The notes below the pieces were generated by a model that saw nothing but the letters and a program-made list of their open reading frames with translations, searched no databases and was not told where the DNA came from. The position numbers and the translations under genes are program-made. Positions 57,515 to 64,000 of a stretch of 64,000 nucleotides of DNA are shown piece after piece (within the stretch, counting starts at the first letter, position 1; every line of letters begins with the position of its first letter). The stretch comes from Paracoccaceae bacterium (GTDB taxonomy: Bacteria > Pseudomonadota > Alphaproteobacteria > Rhodobacterales > Rhodobacteraceae): contig JAWPMR010000001.1 of NCBI GenBank assembly GCA_033344815.1, positions 1,164,136-1,228,135 of the forward strand. Reading direction: 5' to 3'.

Positions 57515-58584
57515 GCCATACCCCCCTTAATCAAGCCTTCAGCGATGCGGGCATAAACCTCAGCCATTGGGCCTTCCTTTGCCGCGATGGGCGTACCGCC
57601 GTCCCCTGCCAACCGCGTATCGAGATCAATCGGGAGAGTACCCAACAACGGGACCCCTAGTTTCGTCGCCTCAGCGGCAACACCCCCCTGCCCGAAAATC
57701 TGATGTTCTGATCCGCAATCCGGGCAGACAAACATCGACATGTTCTCAATCAAACCCAACACAGGCGTTTTCAGCGTATCAAACATGTCGAGCGCCTTGC
57801 GGGCATCAATCAGCGCCACATCCTGCGGCGTGGAGACAACAATCGCGCCGGTCAACTCAGACTTGGTACATAGTGTCAGCTGAACATCCCCCGTTCCGGG
57901 CGGCAGATCAACCAACAAGACATCCAACTCGCCCCACTGCACCTGCCCCAACATCTGTTGCAACGCGCCCATCAACATGGGACCACGCCAGACCACCGCT
58001 TTGCCCTCCTCCATCATGAAGCCAATAGACATCAATGTGACACCATGCGCCTGCAGGGGAATGATCGTCTTGCCATCAGGTGACGCTGGGCGCTTGTTGA
58101 CCCCCATCATGCGCGGCTGGCTGGGACCGTATATATCCGCGTCCAACAAACCCACCTTGCGCCCCGCCTTGGCCAGCGCCACTGCGAGATTAGACGATAC
58201 TGTCGATTTACCGACGCCACCCTTGCCAGACCCAATGGCCAGAATGCGTTGAACGCCACTGGGTTTGCTTGGACCTTCCTGCGGCTTCGGGTGTCCGCCT
58301 ATTTTGAGACTGGGGGGAGCCGCCTTCTTTTCTGCGGGACCATGTGCGGTCAACGCAACCGAAACGGCTTCAACGCCTGGGAGTTCAGCCACGATGTTTT
58401 CTGCAGCGTCTCGCAATGGTCCCATCTGGCGCGCAACTTCCGGGCTTGGCGCTTCGATTACAAACCGTACAGATGTGCCGTCAATTGCCAAGGCACGAAT
58501 CAAATCATGCTCGATCAGGTTTTTGCCGTCCGGAAGCGCGACCCGCGCCAGGGCCTCTTCGATTTCGGCTTTTGTTATCGACAT
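57511..58584 (-). CDS. apbC: Mrp/NBP35-type Fe-S cluster carrier ATPase
   Basis: 357 residues. An N-terminal DUF59/MIP18-like domain (~1-80) is joined to a deviant-Walker P-loop ATPase (IGSGKGGVGKSTVSSNLA). The CPDC motif near residue 270 binds the bridging [4Fe-4S] cluster. It delivers Fe-S clusters to apo-proteins. ATG 58584 is used; a TTG two codons upstream is in frame. Confidence 0.93.
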   Translation of the reverse strand: MSITKAEIEEALARVALPDGKNLIEHDLIRALAIDGTSVRFVIEAPSPEVARQMGPLRDAAENIVAELPGVEAVSVALTAHGPAEKKAAPPSLKIGGHPKPQEGPSKPSGVQRILAIGSGKGGVGKSTVSSNLAVALAKAGRKVGLLDADIYGPSQPRMMGVNKRPASPDGKTIIPLQAHGVTLMSIGFMMEEGKAVVWRGPMLMGALQQMLGQVQWGELDVLLVDLPPGTGDVQLTLCTKSELTGAIVVSTPQDVALIDARKALDMFDTLKTPVLGLIENMSMFVCPDCGSEHQIFGQGGVAAEATKLGVPLLGTLPIDLDTRLAGDGGTPIAAKEGPMAEVYARIAEGLIKGGMA

Positions 58585-58699
58585 GCCCAAATTCTCCTCA
58601 TCAGCGCTACATTCTTAAGCGCCTGTTTCCGCTAACATTATGTCCGGTGTTTATCTGCTTAACCCTATAGCACTACGCATAAAATTACGCTAGGCCGCC

Positions 58700-58754
58700 T
58701 ATGCAATTGCTGCATGGCAGCATTGAAAATCTGTGTATTGTGCAATTGCAGCAT
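58700..58754. promoter_or_regulatory. near-direct repeat in the DUF1127 promoter region
   Basis: TATGCAATTGCTGCAT (58700-58715) and TGTGCAATTGCAGCAT (58739-58754) match at 14 of 16 positions, 39 bp apart; the second contains the palindrome TGCAATTGCA. A possible promoter, TTGTGC (58738-58743) with TAAATAT (58760-58766) at 16-bp spacing, overlaps the second copy and fits the looser heat-shock-type promoters of Rhodobacterales. Confidence 0.45.
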
Positions 58755-58807
58755 TTTCCTAAATATAGGTCACAAGACGTGATATAAATGATCGAGAGGC
58801 AAAAGAG

Positions 58808-59050
58808 ATGGCCTACTACACACACACAAACGCGCGGCCCAACAGCCTGATTGAGAGGGCGTTGATATCCTCCGCAAACATGCTTCAGGTATTGTCCGCC
58901 CGGTATGCGCGCTATCGCGTATACCGCGAAACCTACATCGAATTGTCCAGACTGGGCGATCGGGAACTGAATGACCTGGGCATGTCCCGGTCAATGATCC
59001 GTGGCCTGGCTTGGGAAACGGCTGAAAATTACACAGGCCTCAAAACCTGA
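58808..59050 (+). CDS. DUF1127 small basic protein (CcaF1-like)
   Basis: 80 residues with the C-terminal DUF1127 motif YIELSRLGDRELNDLGMSRSMIRGLA. In Rhodobacter sphaeroides the DUF1127 protein upstream of the CcsR sRNAs (CcaF1) binds RNA and affects their maturation. The same gene order here, with the hairpin array starting 8 bp after the stop, supports the same role. It starts at ATG 58808 after a GAGAGG-AAAAGAG purine stretch. Possibly under a stress sigma factor. Confidence 0.85.
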   Translation: MAYYTHTNARPNSLIERALISSANMLQVLSARYARYRVYRETYIELSRLGDRELNDLGMSRSMIRGLAWETAENYTGLKT

Positions 59051-59057
59051 TCGAAAT

Positions 59058-59390
59058 CAGGCGTCCGTCTCCTCCCTAGGGCGCCTGTACCAAAGCGGCG
59101 GCATCACTCCTCCCCGATGCCGCCGTACTGAACAAAGCGCGAAACAGCGCGCCACCCCTCTTCTGCAAACAGCAGTCGCGGGATGGTTATCGGATCAGGC
59201 GCACCAATCCTCCTCCCTGGGGCGTCTGTAACTTGGCAGCGGCATTCATCCTCCTCCCGGATGCCGCTGTCCCTAATTGAGCAAGCCAGAATGGCTTGTT
59301 GTCATATGCGTCGGAAGCAATCTCCTCCCTGATCTTCCGGGGCAGACAAAGAAGACGGTTCCCACCTCCTCCCGGGAACCGTCTTTTTTT
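59058..59390 (+). ncRNA. ccsR: CcsR/'cuckoo' sRNA array: six hairpins with anti-SD loops
   Basis: Six tandem hairpins, each with CCTCC or CCTCCTCCC in the loop: 59058-59087, 59096-59125, 59196-59228, 59237-59269, 59312-59339 and 59352-59385. Stems are 6-12 bp, two of them perfect over 9-10 bp. Hairpins 1+2 and 3+4 are two copies of a ~75-85-bp unit (59057-59131, 59195-59280), so the array grew by duplication. The last is followed by TTTTTTT and acts as terminator. In Rhodobacter, such RNAs are stress-induced, co-transcribed with a DUF1127 gene and processed. The C-rich loop is complementary to Shine-Dalgarno sequences. Confidence 0.85.
59352..59390 (+). terminator. Rho-independent terminator, last hairpin of the sRNA array
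   Basis: 12-bp stem (AAGACGGTTCCC with GGGAACCGTCTT), loop ACCTCCTCCC, then a run of T. It ends the DUF1127-sRNA transcript and also presents the anti-SD motif. Confidence 0.9.
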
Positions 59391-60259
59391 GCCCGCTGAG
59401 ATCCTAATCTCCGCCGTCGAAAGCACGAAATAAGAGCACTGATAAACCACGGCCCTCGATACGATGGGAGTCGCCCCGATTGTGAAAGGTTAGTTGTTCC
59501 TGACTTTGCATGCGACAAACCCGGCACGCTGCGCCCCATGGCCCTGCGGTATCGCCCTACCCTGTATTCATGAAGTGCACATCGCATGCGCAGGGTCACA
59601 GCACATTTATCTTGTACCACAGCCGTTGTCGGGTCGGCCAAAAGGGGGCATCAAGGTCAACACACGCAGTAAAAAGGCGCTACTCGCTCGAGCCGCGCGC
59701 AGATTAGATTGCCGCTATTGGACGGGTTACTCCAGATCAGATGCATGCTTGCGTGGATCTTACCAAGGCAAACTGCTGCCTGTCGCGCACTGTGCGTGAA
59801 ACGGCGGCGTTTTCACCGTAGTGTCCCGATCTGACCTGCGGCGTGAACGGCGCTCGAATCTAGCTGCACAACTCCAAGAAAACGAATGCGGCGAACTACC
59901 CGCCGCACCGAAATCGAAACAAAAAAACGCAGGTGATGAAACCGCGTGGAGCATTATTCAAACAGACATTTTGCCCCGGTAGGACACGCCTTGGAGGTGG
60001 TTGGAAACAGAGTTTGCGGACTTCTGTTTCTGAAGTGAAACGCACGGCACAATTTCGGCATTTCATCAGTCGCAATGGTTAAAAAGAGGCGAGATAACAG
60101 CTTCCCTTGCCGAGGCTTCAGAAGAAAGACACTCTCAGCCTTAACCTGTATGCGAGACTGGCCAACGGAAGATGCCATTGTTCAAACGCCGAAACGCAAG
60201 CATGTTAAAAACATGCCGCTTGGAAAGGGCTTGCCTACCGGTGCATTGGAGCTGCGGGT
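59391..60259. other. gene-free stretch between the sRNA array and uvrD
   Basis: About 870 bp. Short frames on both strands have atypical composition and no recognised similarity. A 6-bp GC hairpin (GCGGCG, around 59891) is present but lacks a T-run. I saw no tRNA or repeat family here. Confidence 0.5.
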
Positions 60260-62602
60260 TCAAAATGGAACATCGTCACAACCGGTGATGAACTTTGCGA
60301 CGACTTTCTTGATGCCGGCTTTTTCAAAGGCGATCTCCAGCTTATCCCCTTCGACGCCCTGAATGGCACCATAACCGAACTTCTGATGAAATACCCGTTC
60401 GCCCACGGTAAAGCTCGATACGGCAGCCATGTCGATCACCGTGTTTTTGCTTTCGCGTGGTTGGCTGACACCCCGGTCCTGACTGCGCGCCTGCAGCCGC
60501 CGCCACCCCGGTGAATTATAGACATTCGCCTCTGCCGCCGCTTCATGCAGGTTCGATTTGGGGGCCGCCGCTCCATATCCGCCACCGTAAAGCCCCGGTG
60601 GTGTCAGCACTTCTACGTGCTCTTCGGGCAATTCGTCGATGAACCGCGAAGGCATCGCGCTTTGCCATTGGCCGTGAATCTGGCGATTGCCAACAAAGGA
60701 AATCGTGCAGACCTGTTCCGCGCGCGTGATCCCCACATAGGCCAGCCTGCGCTCTTCTTCGAGCCCTTGCAATCCGCTTTCGTCCATGGACCGCTGCGAC
60801 GGAAATAGGCCATCTTCCCATCCCGGCAGGAAAACAATCGGGAATTCCAAGCCTTTGGCACCATGCAAAGTCATGATGCTGACCTTCTCCTCTTCGGCCG
60901 AGCTTTCATTGTCCATGTTCAAAGTAACTTCTTCGAGGAACCCCTGAAGGTTATTATAGCCTTCGAGCCCGCCCACCAGTTCTTTCAGGTTTTCAAGCCG
61001 ACCTGGCGCTTCGGGCGTTTTTTCATTTTGCCAGAACGTGGTGTAACCACTTTCCTCAAGGATGGTTTCGGCAATCTCAATATGACTTACCGTTTCGTCT
61101 TTGAGCAGGTTATGCCACCGGGAAACGGCCGCAACAAACTGTTTGAGCTCGATTCCACCTTTGCCTTTGATCAATCCGCTTTCTACGGCCAGTCGGGCGC
61201 CCTCGATCAGACTGACGCCATTCTGCCGAGCCGTCACTTGGATCGTTTGTTGCGCCTTCGGGCCCAGACCGCGTTTGGGAACATTTACGATCCTCTCGAA
61301 GGCCAGATCGTCTTCCGCACTGATGACCAGCCGGAAATAGGCAATCGCATCCCGGCATTCCAACCGCTCAAAGAAACGCGGGCCGCCTATGACCCGGTAG
61401 GGCAGTCCAATGCTAAGAAATCGGTTCTCAAGCACGCGCATTTGATGGGACGCGCGCACCAGAATGGCCATGCTGTCCAGCCCAAATTTCTGCATGCCCC
61501 GCGTACCACGCTGTGCGGCCTCGATCTCTTCGCCGATCCAGCGCGCCTCTTCTTCGCCGTCCCAATGACCGATCAGGCGAACCTTCTCGCCCTCAGACAG
61601 GTCGGTGAAAAGGGTCTTGCCCAAACGTCCCTGATTGCCCTCGATGACGCCCGAAGCCGCGGCCAGGATATGCGGGGTAGAGCGGTAGTTCTGCTCCAGC
61701 CGCACCACATGCGCGCCGGGAAAATCCTTTTCAAACCGCAGGATATTGCCGACCTCAGCACCGCGCCACCCATAGATTGACTGATCATCATCCCCGACAC
61801 AGCATATGTTCTTATGCCCACCCGCCAACAAACGCAGCCAAAGATATTGGGCAACGTTGGTATCTTGATACTCATCCACCAGAATATAGGCGAACCAGCG
61901 CTGATATTGCGCTAATACATCCGGGTAATTTTGGAAAATCGTGACCATATGCAGGAGCAGGTCACCAAAATCCGTGGCGTTCAATTCGCGCAATCGCGTT
62001 TGATACTGGGCGTAGATTTCGGGACCACGATTATTATAGGCCCCGGCATCGCTGCTGGGAATTTTGTCCGGGGTCAGCGCGCGGTTTTTCCAGCTGTCAA
62101 TGATGCCCGCCAGTTGCCGCGCGGGCCAACGTTTGTCGTCAATTCCTTCAGCGCGCACCAATTGCTTTAACAGCCGCAGTTGATCGTCCGTATCCAAAAT
62201 GGTGAAGTTCGACTTTAATCCCACCAGTTCCGCGTGGCGCCGCAGAAGTTTTACGCAGATGGCATGAAACGTGCCCAACCATGGCATCCCCTCAATCTGC
62301 TGACCCAACATTGTGCCGACGCGGATTTTCATCTCCCGGGCGGCCTTGTTTGTAAAGGTGACCGCGAGCACTTCGTTTGGTCGCGCCCTGCCCGTGCTCA
62401 GCAAATGTACGATCCGCGCCGTCAAGGCACGTGTCTTGCCGGTACCTGCACCGGCCAGCATCAGAACCGGACCATCCAGCCTTTCAACGGCAGTGCGCTG
62501 CGCCGGGTTCAACCCATCGAGATAAGGCTGCGGGCGCGCGGCCATGGCACGTGCGGACAAGGATGCGCCATCAAAGGCGTCCATTTCATCAAAATCGCTC
62601 AT
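60260..62602 (-). CDS. uvrD: UvrD/PcrA-type DNA helicase II
   Basis: 780 residues. SF1A 3'-5' helicase of mismatch and nucleotide-excision repair. Motif I AGAGTGKTRAL, motif II VDEYQDTN, motif III GDDDQSIYGWRGA, motif V TLHGAKGLEFPIVFLPGWEDG, motif VI EEERRLAYVGITRA. The C-terminal ~50 residues are the PcrA/UvrD Tudor-like domain. ATG 62602 begins MSDFDEMDAF; an in-frame longer version starts at 62710 without similarity. Confidence 0.96.
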   Translation of the reverse strand: MSDFDEMDAFDGASLSARAMAARPQPYLDGLNPAQRTAVERLDGPVLMLAGAGTGKTRALTARIVHLLSTGRARPNEVLAVTFTNKAAREMKIRVGTMLGQQIEGMPWLGTFHAICVKLLRRHAELVGLKSNFTILDTDDQLRLLKQLVRAEGIDDKRWPARQLAGIIDSWKNRALTPDKIPSSDAGAYNNRGPEIYAQYQTRLRELNATDFGDLLLHMVTIFQNYPDVLAQYQRWFAYILVDEYQDTNVAQYLWLRLLAGGHKNICCVGDDDQSIYGWRGAEVGNILRFEKDFPGAHVVRLEQNYRSTPHILAAASGVIEGNQGRLGKTLFTDLSEGEKVRLIGHWDGEEEARWIGEEIEAAQRGTRGMQKFGLDSMAILVRASHQMRVLENRFLSIGLPYRVIGGPRFFERLECRDAIAYFRLVISAEDDLAFERIVNVPKRGLGPKAQQTIQVTARQNGVSLIEGARLAVESGLIKGKGGIELKQFVAAVSRWHNLLKDETVSHIEIAETILEESGYTTFWQNEKTPEAPGRLENLKELVGGLEGYNNLQGFLEEVTLNMDNESSAEEEKVSIMTLHGAKGLEFPIVFLPGWEDGLFPSQRSMDESGLQGLEEERRLAYVGITRAEQVCTISFVGNRQIHGQWQSAMPSRFIDELPEEHVEVLTPPGLYGGGYGAAAPKSNLHEAAAEANVYNSPGWRRLQARSQDRGVSQPRESKNTVIDMAAVSSFTVGERVFHQKFGYGAIQGVEGDKLEIAFEKAGIKKVVAKFITGCDDVPF

Positions 62603-62994
62603 GGGGTCAATGTATCGACTGAAACGCCAGAGGAAAAGAACTGTTCTTGATGCGTTCTGCTTTTTTCGATCGCGGCGAGTGCAACCCACGGGGCATACGC
62701 TTTGGCACATAAGATACCTTTTGCTCGATGCGCCTGCATAGCTGAAATCGCAGCGGGAGTGTCATCTTTTCAAGTGATTTTCGGCGAAACAGATCTGCAT
62801 CAGACCCTTGATCTTTGACACCCAGCCAGCAATTTCAAGCGCGGTTTTCGGAATTTGCCGGTCCCCACATCCGATGATGGAGCTTCATTGTGCGCCGGAA
62901 TGTTGCTCTGAGCGTTCTGACAACCACAACCATCCACACCCATGATCCGCAAGGGCGTGGCCAGCGGCAAAGAAGTCATGCATAGAGGGTCGAT
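62603..62994. other. uvrD to alpha-hydroxy-acid dehydrogenase intergenic region
   Basis: About 390 bp between divergent genes. No frame or RNA that I can support; it should contain both promoters. Confidence 0.5.
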
Positions 62995-64000
62995 ATGACG
63001 GACTTACACGCCAAATACCCCGCGATCAGCGATTTACGGCATAAAGCGCGCAGCAGGCTTCCTAAATTTGTTTGGGAATATCTCGATTCCGCGACCGGAG
63101 ATGAGGCAACAAAAAGGCGAAACCGGACCAGTCTGGACTGCATTGGGCTTATGCCTTCGATCCTGCATGGCGAATTCGAGCCGGACCTCGGCACGTCGTT
63201 TTTGGGGCGTGATTTGCCTTTGCCCTTCGGAATAGCGCCTCTGGGAATGTCTGGGCTGATGTGGGCAGACGCGGAGGGTGATCTGGCCCGCAGCGCCGCG
63301 CGCGCAGGAATTCCCTATGCGCTTTCAACTGTTGCCACGCAGTCACCTGAAGATCTGGCACCTCATTTGGGCACGGATGCCTGGTTTCAGATGTATCCAC
63401 CCCGAGATGAGGCCATCCGCACCGACATGCTTTTGCGCGCGAAATCATCGGGATTTTCGACACTTATCCTCACCGTTGATGTACCCGTGGCGTCGCGACG
63501 CGAGCGTCAGACACGCTCGGGTCTGACCTTACCGCCGCGCCTGACACCGCGTTTGTTGGCACAGGTGGCGATGCGACCTGCATGGGCGTCCGCCATGGCG
63601 CGCCGCGGCATGCCCCGCATGCGCACGCTGGAAAAATACGCTGCCGAAACCAACAGTGCACTCTCCTCAACAGCGCATGTTGGGTATCTTTTGCGCACAT
63701 CGCCGGATTGGGAGTATGTGCGTTGGTTGCGTGACGCTTGGGACGGTCCTTTCATACTCAAAGGGGTCTTGCGGGCCCAAGATGCGCAACAAGCCGAAGC
63801 GCTCGGTATTGATGCGATTTGGGTTTCCAATCACGCTGGCCGTCAGTTTGATGCAGCGCCCGCCAGCATCGACGCGTTGCCCGATATGCGCGCCGCGACG
63901 AAATTGCCGCTGATTTTTGATTCTGGTGTCGAGGGCGGCTTGGACATTCTGCGCGCCATGGCGTTGGGTGCCGATTTCATCATGCTCGGACGCGCGTTCC
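62995..64000 (+). CDS. FMN-dependent alpha-hydroxy-acid dehydrogenase (5' part, runs off the window)
   Basis: 335 residues to the window edge, with no stop. FMN-binding TIM-barrel family that includes L-lactate dehydrogenase (LldD) and glycolate oxidase. Landmarks: LPKFVWEYLDSATGDE at about 22-37, FGIAPLGMSGLMWADAEGD, ALSTVATQSPED, and WFQMYPPRDE. The catalytic-histidine motif reads SNHAGRQFD where most family members have SNHGGRQLD. ATG 62995 has GAGGG upstream. The change of Gly to Ala and Leu to Phe next to the catalytic His is unusual but the His itself is kept. Confidence 0.88.
   Translation, partial: MTDLHAKYPAISDLRHKARSRLPKFVWEYLDSATGDEATKRRNRTSLDCIGLMPSILHGEFEPDLGTSFLGRDLPLPFGIAPLGMSGLMWADAEGDLARSAARAGIPYALSTVATQSPEDLAPHLGTDAWFQMYPPRDEAIRTDMLLRAKSSGFSTLILTVDVPVASRRERQTRSGLTLPPRLTPRLLAQVAMRPAWASAMARRGMPRMRTLEKYAAETNSALSSTAHVGYLLRTSPDWEYVRWLRDAWDGPFILKGVLRAQDAQQAEALGIDAIWVSNHAGRQFDAAPASIDALPDMRAATKLPLIFDSGVEGGLDILRAMALGADFIMLGRAF

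Noticed and set aside
59058-59390. Tandem hairpins as a CRISPR array
   Set aside because: Units differ in stem sequence and share only the loop motif; no constant repeat with unique spacers. They fit CcsR/cuckoo sRNAs.

Overview
The window looks like chromosome from a marine alphaproteobacterium of the Rhodobacterales (Roseobacter group). The evidence is: a DUF2484 gene between murB and murC, CobS/CobT cobaltochelatase genes, a DUF1127 gene followed by a CCUCCUCCC (CcsR/'cuckoo') small-RNA array, a long structured mraZ leader like the UpsM sRNA locus of Rhodobacter sphaeroides, and moderately high GC. The genus is an inference from gene order, not proven. No tRNA, rRNA or CRISPR array was seen.

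Layout. 1-7.1 kb: the end of a peptide/nickel-type ABC permease pair, a DUF3422 protein, the proton-translocating transhydrogenase operon pntAB, and a two-gene VOC/methyltransferase unit. 7.16-9.23 kb: a decayed IS1595-family element with recognisable 23-bp terminal inverted repeats, an 8-bp target duplication, a broken transposase and a broken P63C-domain passenger gene. 9.3-14.7 kb: an SDR, a perfect 23-bp REP-like palindrome beside a RAYT-family ORF that has lost its catalytic residues, a class-I amidotransferase, GlcG and malate synthase G. 14.7-28.8 kb: pepN and an SDR, a lytic transglycosylase, gatB, a DUF4177 protein, BolA, a J-domain protein, cobS, a racemase-like gene, cobT, a Xaa-Pro aminopeptidase and a DUF427 protein.

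28.8-56.7 kb, nearly all on the minus strand: clc and recN, then a large division and cell-wall cluster. In transcription order it is mraZ, rsmH, ftsL, ftsI, murE, murF, mraY, murD, (opposite-strand flavoprotein), ftsW, murG, murC, DUF2484, murB, ddl, ftsQ, ftsA, ftsZ, then lpxC, bamD and recN. It encodes the pathway from UDP-MurNAc through lipid II to the divisome, followed by lipid A synthesis and outer-membrane assembly. It is broken by a 0.7-kb gene-free stretch and by the opposite-strand flavoprotein gene.

56.0-59.4 kb is the richest regulatory part. The mraZ leader carries a strong terminator-like hairpin (UpsM-like). Five clusters of TGGGA repeats with 10-bp spacing, which fit MraZ operators, lie between mraZ and a divergent membrane-protein gene. 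After the Mrp ATPase gene comes a DUF1127 gene and six tandem hairpins that present anti-Shine-Dalgarno loops. The window ends with uvrD and a truncated FMN-dependent alpha-hydroxy-acid dehydrogenase.
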